Shown: piece by piece, positions 1 to 6,038 of the stretch
How the letters are laid out: every line of letters begins with the position of its first letter
Numbering within the stretch: position 1 is the first letter of the stretch
Assembly (NCBI GenBank): GCA_934646185.1
Contig: CAKUEH010000049.1
Span: forward strand, 1-12,372
Reading direction: 5' to 3'
Origin: an uncultured Oscillospiraceae bacterium
GTDB lineage: Bacteria > Bacillota > Clostridia > Oscillospirales > Oscillospiraceae
Length of the DNA: 12,372 bases
Made by a program: the position numbers and the translations under genes
The notes under the pieces: generated by a model
What the model was told of the DNA's origin: nothing
Databases searched by the model: none
Seen by the model: only the letters and a program-made list of their open reading frames with translations

Positions 1-117
1 TCGAAAAACCTGCTGTAGGGGCCGGCGACTCTGCCGGCCCAACAAATGTTACGAATTCGCCGAAGATTTCCGGAAAACAGTGCATTCTGCCGGGCGGAGC
101 AGAGCCGTTCGCGGGCT
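1..117. repeat. MITE-like palindromic repeat, decayed copy A
   Basis: Seen directly: an A-rich edge (1-12), then CTGTAGGGG, then a perfect 8-bp stem (GGGCCGGC at 19-26, GCCGGCCC at 33-40) around a GACTCT loop (27-32). This is followed by a core segment GAATTCGCCGAAGATTTCC (53-71) and a degraded opposite end near 88-117 (CTGCCGGGCGG, then AGCAGAGCCG). The same order (head, GAATTCGCC core, inverted head) occurs in the two copies in 3389-3687. Positions 13-40 are identical to the reverse complement of 3531-3558, and 1-40 matches 3531-3570 at about 37 of 40 positions. No ORF is supported here. A miniature inverted-repeat element is the best reading; its left limit may lie outside the window. Confidence 0.75.
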
Positions 118-138
118 GAATGGCCGCGGCGGGTCTGA

Positions 139-1446
139 CTATTTGCCGGAGTCGAAGTCCGACTCCGTTCTTGTGCGCAGACGGCTGATGGCGTTTGTCA
201 GGCGTTCTGTCTCCTTCGGAAACAGGCCGGACGCGATGGCCGTGCGGATGGGGAGGATCTCATAGCGGCTGCCGTCGGCATCCTTGCCGCTGTCGAGCAG
301 ATACAGAGGGGTGTAGCTGACGTTCGTCAGCGCCGTTTCGCCCGTTTCGCCGTTTTTGGTGAATTGCAGGTTCAGAATGACCGATTCCTCGCAGCCGCTG
401 GCGTAGCTGCTGCTCTGGCTGGAGAAGAAGTTGCCGAGACTGTAGGCGACAAAGCAGGTCTTTTCCTTTCCGTCGTCCGTCGTGATATCCATCGTCTCCA
501 TCCGGCCCACCAGATGGCTGTGCGAGCCGATGATCGCGTCTACGCCGCGCGCGAAGAGCTGCTTTGTGATGGATTCCTGCGTTTTGGTGGGCTCGAGCGT
601 CGCTTCGCTGCCCCAGTGGAGCATGACGAGGATGATATCGGGCTTCAGCGCCTTCGCTGCGTCCACCGAGTCCAGAAGCGCGCTCATATCGAGCTTTTCG
701 TAATCCGTGCTGTAGTCCTTGTAGAGCAGATTCACCGCGTATTCCGCGCCCTCCGGCAGCTGAAGGCCGCCGAGGCCCTTCGTATAGGCGATGATCGCGA
801 TCTTCATGCCGCTGACGGTCTTGAGCACGACGCCGCCGTTCTTTGCGTGCTCGGCCTCGCTCGCATATGTACCCGCGTGGTCGATGCCCGCGCTCGTGAG
901 CGTGTCGAGGGTGCTTTGCAGGCCGGACAGGCCATTCTGGATGGAGCAGGTGTTGGCTGTCTGCAAAAGATCGAAGCCGATGGTCGACAGCGTCGTGGCC
1001 AGAGACTCCGGCGCGCGGTAATCCGGCTTTCCGGCATACGGCTCGCCGCAGAAATTGCATTCCAGATTGCCGATGGTGAGATCCGCCGAGAGCGTGTAGC
1101 CGGATACGGCGGCAAAGCTTTCGGCAAACTGATAGCTGCCGTCCGGCTGTCTGGCGTCGGCAAGCAGCTCGTCCGTTATCATGATATCGCCGACGGCGGC
1201 GATATTGACGGTCGCGTCCGGCTCAGTCTGCAGCTCCAGTGTGCTGTCTTTTTTGGCATAGAGCTCCGGATGCTCGCGCCGGTTGCGGCAGCCGCGCAGA
1301 ATCAGAATCAGAGACAGAATCACGATCACAAGCAAAACGACGGCCAGCACCCGCTGGCGCATCAGGAGCTTTCGCTTCTGCTCCTGCCGGCGCAGCCTGC
1401 GCGCCTCCAGCAGCTCCTCGTTCTGCCTGCGTTCCATATTATCCAT
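139..1446 (-). CDS. CapA/PgsA-family membrane-anchored protein (metallophosphatase-like fold)
   Basis: 435 aa. It has a charged cytoplasmic N-terminus (about residues 1-31, rich in R/K/E), one membrane helix at about 32-51, then a large extracytoplasmic domain matching the CapA family (poly-gamma-glutamate capsule synthesis or PGA_cap, related to calcineurin-like phosphoesterases). Visible family motifs are GD (86-87), GNLE (126-129), HWGSE (277-281), GSHSH (307-311) and SLGNF (336-340). The usual ANNHxxDxG motif is altered to ANTCSIQNG (164-172), so one expected metal ligand region is unusual. The start at 1446 follows a strong AGGAGG (1454-1459) with a 7-nt spacer; the open frame continues upstream but lacks support. 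The gene diverges from a GH25 muramidase, which fits a role in the cell envelope. Family members are linked to anionic polymer export or anchoring, but no capB/capC homologue is visible, so a capsule role is not shown. Confidence 0.88.
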   Translation of the reverse strand: MDNMERRQNEELLEARRLRRQEQKRKLLMRQRVLAVVLLVIVILSLILILRGCRNRREHPELYAKKDSTLELQTEPDATVNIAAVGDIMITDELLADARQPDGSYQFAESFAAVSGYTLSADLTIGNLECNFCGEPYAGKPDYRAPESLATTLSTIGFDLLQTANTCSIQNGLSGLQSTLDTLTSAGIDHAGTYASEAEHAKNGGVVLKTVSGMKIAIIAYTKGLGGLQLPEGAEYAVNLLYKDYSTDYEKLDMSALLDSVDAAKALKPDIILVMLHWGSEATLEPTKTQESITKQLFARGVDAIIGSHSHLVGRMETMDITTDDGKEKTCFVAYSLGNFFSSQSSSYASGCEESVILNLQFTKNGETGETALTNVSYTPLYLLDSGKDADGSRYEILPIRTAIASGLFPKETERLTNAISRLRTRTESDFDSGK

Positions 1447-1479
1447 GCATTCGCCTCCTTTGGATCGTGTAACTAATAC

Positions 1480-1508
1480 AATATAGCATAGATTCCGAAA
1501 AAAGACAA
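1480..1508 (-). promoter_or_regulatory. Promoter for the CapA-like gene (extended -10)
   Basis: On the minus strand, -35 TTGTCT (1503-1508), a 17-bp spacer and -10 TATATT (1480-1485), preceded directly by TGC (1486-1488), an extended -10. The predicted transcript starts near 1474, leaving a leader of about 28 nt before the AGGAGG-led ATG at 1446. It lies back-to-back with the promoter of the GH25 gene: only 5 bp separate the two -35 hexamers. Confidence 0.7.
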
Positions 1509-1513
1509 GCCGC

Positions 1514-1542
1514 TTGGATTTTAACGCGGAATATGATATAAT
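1514..1542 (+). promoter_or_regulatory. Promoter for the GH25-DMT transporter pair (extended -10)
   Basis: A perfect TATAAT -10 (1537-1542) is preceded by TGA (1534-1536), an extended -10. A weak -35 TTGGAT (1514-1519) sits 17 bp upstream. Predicted transcription start is near 1549, about 24 nt before the ATG at 1573. Confidence 0.75.
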
Positions 1543-1572
1543 CCAATATATTTTGCAACAGAGGGACAGATT

Positions 1573-2451
1573 ATGCGTCAAACAAGCAAACGCGCGCGGC
1601 GTTCCCGGGTGCTGATGATCGTGATTTTTGTGCTGCTGGCAGCGCTTGTGCTGTGGGGGCTGGCCGCGGTATTCAACCGCCTGTTCCATTACGGCGCGAA
1701 CGCGACCGTCAGCGCAAAGGACCGCGAGCAGCTCACGCCGGTCGAGCCCAGCGCGGCGGACGAGCCGGACGACACCCCCAAAAATACATACGATCCTGCC
1801 TGCTTCTACCGCGACGGCGAGTTTCTCCGCTATGAAAGCGATACCGTGACCAGCCAGATCGGCATCGACGTCTCTGCGCACCAGCAGCAGATCGACTGGC
1901 AGCGCGTCGCGGAGAGCGGCGTGCAGTTTGCGATTTTGCGCGTGGGCTACCGCGGGTACACGGAGGGCGCGATCCAGGAGGACACATATTTCGCGCAGAA
2001 TCTGGAGGGCGCCATCGACGCCGGGCTTGACGTGGGCGTGTATTTCTTCTCGCAGGCCATCGACGAGCAGGAGGCGCGGGAGGAGGCCCGGTTCGTGCTG
2101 GACAGGATCTCCGGCTATCAGCTCGCGTTCCCGGTCTTCTTCGACTGGGAAAAGATCGGCTCCGAGGCACGCAGCGACACGATGGATCTGACGTCGCTGA
2201 CCACCGTGACCGACACGTTCTGCACCGAGATCGAAAATGCGGGCTATCAGGCCGGGCTCTATTTCAACCAGCAGCTCGGCTATGAGGAGCTGCATCTGCC
2301 GAGCCTGCAGCCGTATACGTTCTGGCTGGCCGAATACAACGATACGCCGTCGTTCACCTATCACTTCGACCTCTGGCAGTATTCCGCCACAGGCACGGTC
2401 GACGGCATCGAGGGCGACGTCGATCTCAATCTTGCGTTTTTCGGGAAGTAA
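1573..2451 (+). CDS. Membrane-anchored GH25 muramidase (lysozyme)
   Basis: 292 aa. A basic N-terminus (RARRSR) is followed by one membrane helix at about 13-34 with no cleavage site apparent, an acidic linker (about 45-75) and a GH25 domain from about 95 to the end. GH25 hallmarks are GIDVSAHQ (97-104, first acidic residue D99), FFDWE (189-193, catalytic D191 and E193), the strand VGVYFFS (154-160) and the terminal WQYSATGTVDGIEGDVDLN (268-286). The family cleaves the beta-1,4 bond between N-acetylmuramic acid and N-acetylglucosamine in peptidoglycan. With this topology the enzyme would act on the cell's own wall outside the membrane, so remodelling or turnover is likelier than phage lysis; no holin or phage genes are nearby. 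The start follows GAGGG (1561-1565). The next gene begins 3 bp after its stop, so they share an operon. Confidence 0.93.
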   Translation: MRQTSKRARRSRVLMIVIFVLLAALVLWGLAAVFNRLFHYGANATVSAKDREQLTPVEPSAADEPDDTPKNTYDPACFYRDGEFLRYESDTVTSQIGIDVSAHQQQIDWQRVAESGVQFAILRVGYRGYTEGAIQEDTYFAQNLEGAIDAGLDVGVYFFSQAIDEQEAREEARFVLDRISGYQLAFPVFFDWEKIGSEARSDTMDLTSLTTVTDTFCTEIENAGYQAGLYFNQQLGYEELHLPSLQPYTFWLAEYNDTPSFTYHFDLWQYSATGTVDGIEGDVDLNLAFFGK

Positions 2452-2454
2452 GTC

Positions 2455-3348
2455 ATGAAGAAAGAAAAATCAAAGCTGTCCGCCCGCCTGCCGTTCGCGG
2501 CAAGCATGCTCATCTTCGGCACCATCGGCCTGCTGCGCCGGTTCATCGATCTGCCGAGCGGCGTGATCGCCTGCTTCCGCGGGCTGCTGGGCTGCGTCCT
2601 GCTGCTGCTTCTGCAGCGCCTGCGCGGAAAAAAGCCGGATGGGGCCTCCATCCGGCGGTATCTTCTGCCGCTGCTGATCTCCGGCGGCATGATCGGCTTC
2701 AACTGGATGCTGCTGTTCGAGGCGTACCGCTACACGAGCATCGCCGTCGCGACGCTCTGCTATTACACGGCCCCGGTCATGCTGATCCTGGCCTCTCCGT
2801 TCGTCTTCCATGAGCGGCTCACCGCGCGGCAGCTCGTCTGCGTGGCGCTGGCGGCATGCGGCATGGTGCTCGTCTCGGGTGTTCTGGACGGCGGCGCGCT
2901 GCCGGACGGGACGCTGACGGGCATTGCGCTCGCCGTCGGCTCGGCGGTCTTATATGCCGCCATCACCGCTGTGAACCGGAAGGCGCTCTCCCGGATGGAC
3001 GCTTATGACAAGACCACCGTGCAGCTTGGCGCGGCGGGACTGGTCATGGTGCCGTATCTGGCGCTGACAGGCGGCTTTTCCGGCCTGCATCCGACGGCGC
3101 TGTCCGCCGGACTGATGCTTCTGGTGTCGCTGACGCACACGGCGATCCCGTATGCGATGTATTTCGGCACCATGGTGCGCCTGCCGACGCAGACTGTCGC
3201 GCTCATGAGCTATCTCGACCCCATCACGGCCCTGATCCTCTCGGCGCTCGTCCTGCACGAGCCGCTCTCTCCCGCCGGCCTGACCGGAGCCGTCTTAGTC
3301 CTCGGCTCCACGATCCTCAGCGAGCTCTGGGGCGGGAAAAAGCAATGA
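2455..3348 (+). CDS. EamA-family drug/metabolite transporter (DMT superfamily)
   Basis: 297 aa, the usual length of a two-EamA-repeat carrier with about ten membrane helices. Repeat 1 spans about 12-140 and repeat 2 about 150-290. Features seen include the segment FNWMLLFEAYRYTSIAVAT (residues 82-100), the conserved turn YYTAPVMLILASPFVFHE (102-119) with its second-repeat counterpart SYLDPITALILSALVLHE (about 252-269), and a short basic tail GGKKQ. Members export or import amino acids, nucleosides or other small metabolites; the substrate cannot be assigned here. The start is 3 bp after the muramidase stop, with only a weak GGGAAG (2443-2448) as ribosome site, so translation is probably coupled to the upstream gene. 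No terminator follows directly; the next strong one on this strand is at 3693-3739, beyond the repeats. Confidence 0.9.
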   Translation: MKKEKSKLSARLPFAASMLIFGTIGLLRRFIDLPSGVIACFRGLLGCVLLLLLQRLRGKKPDGASIRRYLLPLLISGGMIGFNWMLLFEAYRYTSIAVATLCYYTAPVMLILASPFVFHERLTARQLVCVALAACGMVLVSGVLDGGALPDGTLTGIALAVGSAVLYAAITAVNRKALSRMDAYDKTTVQLGAAGLVMVPYLALTGGFSGLHPTALSAGLMLLVSLTHTAIPYAMYFGTMVRLPTQTVALMSYLDPITALILSALVLHEPLSPAGLTGAVLVLGSTILSELWGGKKQ

Positions 3349-3388
3349 TGCCTCAAGGCTCCCCTTCCAGGTGCACCGCCAAATCTCA

Positions 3389-3570
3389 CTGTAGGGGCCG
3401 ATGCCCATCTTCGGCGCTAAGAGCCGCGCGATGCGCGGTTGCGCCTCGAAACTAGCCTGCGGGCGTCGCATCGGCCCATGAGGAAGCTGCGAATTCGCCG
3501 AAGGTTTTTGTATAACGGCTGCGCCCTGCCGGGCCGGCAGAGTCGCCGGCCCCTACAGGAAGTTTTTTGA
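3389..3570. repeat. MITE-like palindromic repeat, copy B (long form, intact ends)
   Basis: The left end is CTGTAGGGGCCGATGC (3389-3404). GGGCCGATGC (3394-3403) pairs with GCATCGGCCC (3468-3477) across a loop of about 64 nt that itself holds a nested hairpin (GGCGC 3413-3417, CCGCGC 3424-3429, GCGCGG 3433-3438, GCGCC 3441-3445). The core is GAATTCGCCGAAGG (3491-3504). The right end is the inverted head, stem GGGCCGGC (3531-3538), loop AGAGTC, GCCGGCCC (3545-3552), then CTACAG and a T-rich edge (3559-3570). The short inverted ends (CTGTAGGGGC and GCCCCTACAG) define a unit of about 170-182 bp with no coding capacity. A loop insertion relative to copy C explains its greater length. No target-site duplication is obvious. 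Confidence 0.75.
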
Positions 3571-3580
3571 TTCGCCGTAT

Positions 3581-3687
3581 CCTGTAGGGGCGGACGACTC
3601 TGTCCGCCCGCAGAACGTACCGGGTTTGCGGAAATCTTTGGCGAATTCGCGATTTCCTCAAGGGCCAATGCGGCCCCGCCCCTGTAA
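3581..3687. repeat. MITE-like palindromic repeat, copy C (short form, inverted to copy B)
   Basis: The left end is CCTGTAGGGG (3581-3590), with stem GGGCGGAC (3588-3595), loop GACTCT (3596-3601) and GTCCGCCC (3602-3609). The core appears on the minus strand (TTGGCGAATTCGCGATTTCC, 3638-3657), and the right end is GGGCC-AATGC-GGCCC (3662-3676), then GCCCCTGTAA. Read on the minus strand, the order (GGCCC type head, TGAGGAA, GAATTCGCC core, AGAGTC hairpin, CTACAG) is the same as copy B, so B and C are inverted to each other about 10 bp apart. Both arms of the GACTCT hairpin differ from copies A and B, but pairing is kept. Confidence 0.75.
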
Positions 3688-3692
3688 AGACG

Positions 3693-3739
3693 CCGTCCCC
3701 TGCCGCACAGAGCGCGGCAGGGGACGGTTTTGCGTTTTT
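3693..3739. terminator. Strong hairpin terminator between convergent genes
   Basis: A perfect 14-bp GC-rich stem (3693-3706 with 3714-3727) has a 7-nt loop ACAGAGC. It is followed on the plus strand by TTTT and, after GCG, TTTTT (3728-3739). On this strand it would stop read-through from the DMT transporter after the repeats. On the minus strand it lies about 26 nt after the stop of the zinc-ribbon gene, but the following T-tract (TCTTTA) is weak. It may work in both directions. Confidence 0.7.
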
Positions 3740-3752
3740 CGGAGATCGCGGC

Positions 3753-4007
3753 TCAGCCAGCCTGATGCCCGCGGGACGCGAGCAGGCTTTTGCCGCAGTG
3801 CGGGCAGCTTTCGCCGTCGCTGCGGCCGAGGCGTCCGCCGCAGAAGGGGCAGCGCCAGCACAGCAGCCAGACCGCCGCGTAGCCAATGGCGAACAGCGCC
3901 GTAAACAGGAAATACACCGGCTTCGACACGCCGCAGCCGATGAGAAAGCTGGCAAGCGTCAGCGCAAGCAATGTGAATAACAGGATCCTGACCGTTTTCA
4001 GATTCAT
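3753..4007 (-). CDS. Small two-helix membrane protein with C-terminal zinc ribbon
   Basis: 84 aa. Two hydrophobic helices (about 7-25 and 31-50) are followed by a cytoplasm-sized tail with two CxxC knuckles: CPFC (53-56) and CPHC (68-71), each followed by G, a typical zinc-ribbon arrangement. Function is unknown; such proteins are common hypothetical proteins in Clostridia. The start at 4007 is chosen because GGGAGG (4015-4020) sits 7 nt upstream. In-frame ATGs at 4046 and 4079 have no good ribosome site, and 4079 overlaps the predicted promoter. It lies downstream of and on the same strand as the ABC-F gene, 120 bp away and with its own likely promoter, so a functional link is only possible. 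Confidence 0.75.
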   Translation of the reverse strand: MNLKTVRILLFTLLALTLASFLIGCGVSKPVYFLFTALFAIGYAAVWLLCWRCPFCGGRLGRSDGESCPHCGKSLLASRGHQAG

Positions 4008-4069
4008 AGAGAAGCCTCCCTTGTCTTCCTCCGTCCGAACCGCCATGTTTTCCAGTTTCTTCTGCTTGT

Positions 4070-4078
4070 AGTATAGCA
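4070..4078 (-). promoter_or_regulatory. Extended -10 promoter for the zinc-ribbon gene
   Basis: The minus strand reads TGC (4076-4078) then TATACT (4070-4075). No good -35 lies 17 bp upstream, so activity would depend on the extended -10. The predicted start near 4063 gives a leader of about 55 nt before the ATG at 4007. Confidence 0.5.
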
Positions 4079-4108
4079 CACTATGTGAAATTCGTATACT
4101 GCCAGATT

Positions 4109-4128
4109 GAAAATTTGTGCAACTTTTC
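4109..4128. promoter_or_regulatory. Interrupted AT-rich dyad upstream of the zinc-ribbon promoter
   Basis: The segment GAAAATTTGTGCAACTTTTC (4109-4128) is a near-perfect dyad: 5 bp plus 3 bp arms, with one mismatched pair and a 2-nt centre. It touches the ABC-F stop codon and lies some 30-60 bp upstream of the -10 at 4070-4075. It could be an operator or a weak terminator of the ABC-F transcript; chance is also possible in this AT-rich gap. Confidence 0.25.
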
Positions 4129-5906
4129 TATGTCTGCTGCGCGTCGATGCGCTCCTTGAGGTCGTTCAGATAGACCCAGCGCTCCGTTTTCGCGTCCAGC
4201 TCCGCCGTCAGCCGCTCCTGCTCGTCCGTCAGCACCTGCAGCCGGACGTAATCGCTGCCGCAGGCCTCCTGCTCCTGTTTGCAGGCGGCCAGCTGCGCTT
4301 CCAGCTCTGCGATCACGCTGTCGATCGCGTCAAATTCCCGCTGCTCGTTGTAGGAGAATTTCAGCTTCTTCTCGCGCGGACGCTCGGGGGCCGGTCTTTC
4401 CGGCCGTTCGGGCTTCTTCTCCTCCGCGGGCGTCCGCTTGCGCGCCCAGTCGGACCAGTTGCCGGTAAACACGTCGACGCGGCCCTCCGGGCGCACCTCG
4501 AAGATGGTGTCCGCCAGCTTGTCGAGGAAAAAGCGGTCGTGCGAGACGGCGATAACGGGGCCGGGGAAGCCCTGCAGATAGTCCTCCAGAATGGAGAGCG
4601 TCGTGATATCCAGATCGTTTGTCGGCTCGTCGAGCAGCAGCACGTTGGGCGCCGCCATGAGGATGGACAGCAGGTATAATCTCCGCCGCTCGCCGCCGGA
4701 CAGCCGCCCGATGGCGGTTTGCTGCAGGTCGGGCGGGAACAGAAAGCGCTCGAGCATCGTCTTGGCGGAGAACGTGCCCTCGTCCGTCTTCACCTGCGCG
4801 GCGACGTTGTAAATAAAGTCGTACACCCGCTGGTTCAGATCCAGCTCGCGGCCTTCCTGCGAGAAATGGCCGATTTTGACCGTCTCGCCCAGCTCGACCG
4901 TTCCGCTGTCCGGCGGAAGCTCGCCCGCGAGCACGCGCAGGAGCGTCGATTTGCCCGCGCCGTTCCGGCCCACGATGCCGATGCGGTCATTGCGCAGAAG
5001 GCCGTAGGAAAAATCGCGGAAGATCGTCCGCCCGTCGTAGCCCTTGGAGACATGCTCCAGCGTGATGATCTTTTTGCCGAGGCGGCTCGAGGCCGCCGAA
5101 AGCTGCACCGCGCTGTCGCGCTCGGGCGCTTTCTGCTCCTTCAGGTCTTCATAGCGCTGGATGCGCTCCTTGCTCTTCGTGCTCCGGGCCTGACAGCCGC
5201 GCAGGATCCATTCGCGCTCGACGCGCAGGATCGACTGCCGTTTGCGCTCGGACGCCTCCGCCATCTGCGCGCGCTGCTCCCGCAGCTCGAGATAGCGGGA
5301 GTAATTCGCCTCGTAGTGGTAGAGCTTTCCGCGCGAAAGCTCCGTGATGTGGTTCACGACGCGCTCGAGAAAATACCGGTCGTGCGTGACCATGACCAGT
5401 CCGCCGCGGAATTTTTTCAGCCAGTCCTCCAGCCACTGCACCATCTCGGTGTCCAGATGGTTCGTCGGCTCGTCGAGTACCAGCACGTCCGCCGGGTGGA
5501 TGAGCGCCGCGCACAGCGCGGCGCGGCGGCGCTCGCCGCCCGAAAGCGTGCCGATCAGCCGGTTTGTATCCGCAAGACCGAGCTGCGTCAGCATGCGCTT
5601 GGCCTCATATTCGTTCAGCTGCCGGAATTCCGGCGGCATGCTGGCAAAGACCTGCTCGAGAAGGGTCAGCTCGTCGCGCATGTCCGGGTTCTGCGCAAGC
5701 ACGCTCACCTGCAGATTCGGCTTGCGGGCGATCGTCCCGCCGTCCGGCGGGAGCTTTCCGGCCAGAACCTTTAAAAACGTCGATTTTCCGGTGCCGTTGA
5801 TGCCGATGACGCCGGTCTTATCGCCCTCGTTCAGATAAAAGTCCACATCGTCCAGCAGCTGACGGCTGCCGAAATTAATGGAAAGATGCTCCGCGGATAT
5901 CAGCAT
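4128..5906 (-). CDS. ABC-F family ATPase, Uup-like with C-terminal coiled coil
   Basis: 592 aa soluble protein with two ABC domains and no membrane segment. Domain 1 has Walker A GINGTGKS (35-42), signature LSGGE (121-125), Walker B VLVLDEPTNHLD (141-152) and switch THD (174-176). The inter-domain linker is about 197-282. Domain 2 has GRNGAGKS (313-320), LSGGE (402-406), VLLLDEPTNDLD (422-433) and SHD (455-457). A proline/glutamate-rich stretch (about 493-512) leads to a C-terminal helical coiled coil (about 520-592), as in the Uup branch (ABC_tran_CTD). Both catalytic glutamates are present. ABC-F proteins bind the ribosomal E site and act on stalled or slow translation, and Uup-type members also bind DNA junctions; some ABC-F members give antibiotic resistance, but nothing here points to that. 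The start at 5906 has AGGAGG (5913-5918) 6 nt upstream. Confidence 0.93.
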   Translation of the reverse strand: MLISAEHLSINFGSRQLLDDVDFYLNEGDKTGVIGINGTGKSTFLKVLAGKLPPDGGTIARKPNLQVSVLAQNPDMRDELTLLEQVFASMPPEFRQLNEYEAKRMLTQLGLADTNRLIGTLSGGERRRAALCAALIHPADVLVLDEPTNHLDTEMVQWLEDWLKKFRGGLVMVTHDRYFLERVVNHITELSRGKLYHYEANYSRYLELREQRAQMAEASERKRQSILRVEREWILRGCQARSTKSKERIQRYEDLKEQKAPERDSAVQLSAASSRLGKKIITLEHVSKGYDGRTIFRDFSYGLLRNDRIGIVGRNGAGKSTLLRVLAGELPPDSGTVELGETVKIGHFSQEGRELDLNQRVYDFIYNVAAQVKTDEGTFSAKTMLERFLFPPDLQQTAIGRLSGGERRRLYLLSILMAAPNVLLLDEPTNDLDITTLSILEDYLQGFPGPVIAVSHDRFFLDKLADTIFEVRPEGRVDVFTGNWSDWARKRTPAEEKKPERPERPAPERPREKKLKFSYNEQREFDAIDSVIAELEAQLAACKQEQEACGSDYVRLQVLTDEQERLTAELDAKTERWVYLNDLKERIDAQQT

Positions 5907-5937
5907 AAAATTCCTCCTGCAAGGGGTTTCTGTATCT

Positions 5938-5946
5938 ATTCTATCA
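5938..5946 (-). promoter_or_regulatory. Extended -10 promoter for the ABC-F gene
   Basis: The minus strand reads TGA (5944-5946) followed by TAGAAT (5938-5943). A -35 is not convincing. The predicted leader is about 25 nt to the ATG at 5906. It diverges from the HAD-gene promoter at 5974-6002. Confidence 0.5.
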
Positions 5947-5973
5947 CAGCTTCCGCCGGAAATCACGCGCTTC

Positions 5974-6002
5974 TTGCATTTGTTCCGTGTTTCTGCTATC
6001 AT
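5974..6002 (+). promoter_or_regulatory. Promoter for the HAD phosphatase-amidohydrolase pair (extended -10)
   Basis: -35 TTGCAT (5974-5979), exact 17-bp spacer, and -10 TATCAT (5997-6002) preceded by TGC (5994-5996). Transcription would begin near 6009, which helps place the translation start at 6039 rather than further upstream. Confidence 0.7.
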
Positions 6003-6038
6003 GGGGGCGAAAAACCGATGAAACGGGGGGGATTGTTT

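Noticed and set aside
364..1476. Long plus-strand ORF of 370 codons opposite the CapA gene
   Set aside because: Typical GC-rich antisense shadow: no recognisable domain, and composition mirrors the minus-strand codons.
1447..2364. Upstream extension of the CapA reading frame on the minus strand (open to 2364)
   Set aside because: It is antisense to the GH25 gene, has low-complexity R/H/Q-rich content, and the strong AGGAGG with promoter places the start at 1446.
1..3570. Composite transposon carrying the CapA-GH25-DMT genes
   Set aside because: The repeats are inverted and similar, but no transposase or target duplication is visible, so only repeat bracketing is reported.
3389..3687. CRISPR array, suggested by repeated palindromic units
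   Set aside because: The units are inverted to each other, of unequal length, with no regular spacers and no cas genes.
4008..4079. Longer N-terminus for the zinc-ribbon protein (starts at 4046 or 4079)
   Set aside because: No good ribosome site at either ATG, and 4079 overlaps the predicted extended -10 promoter.
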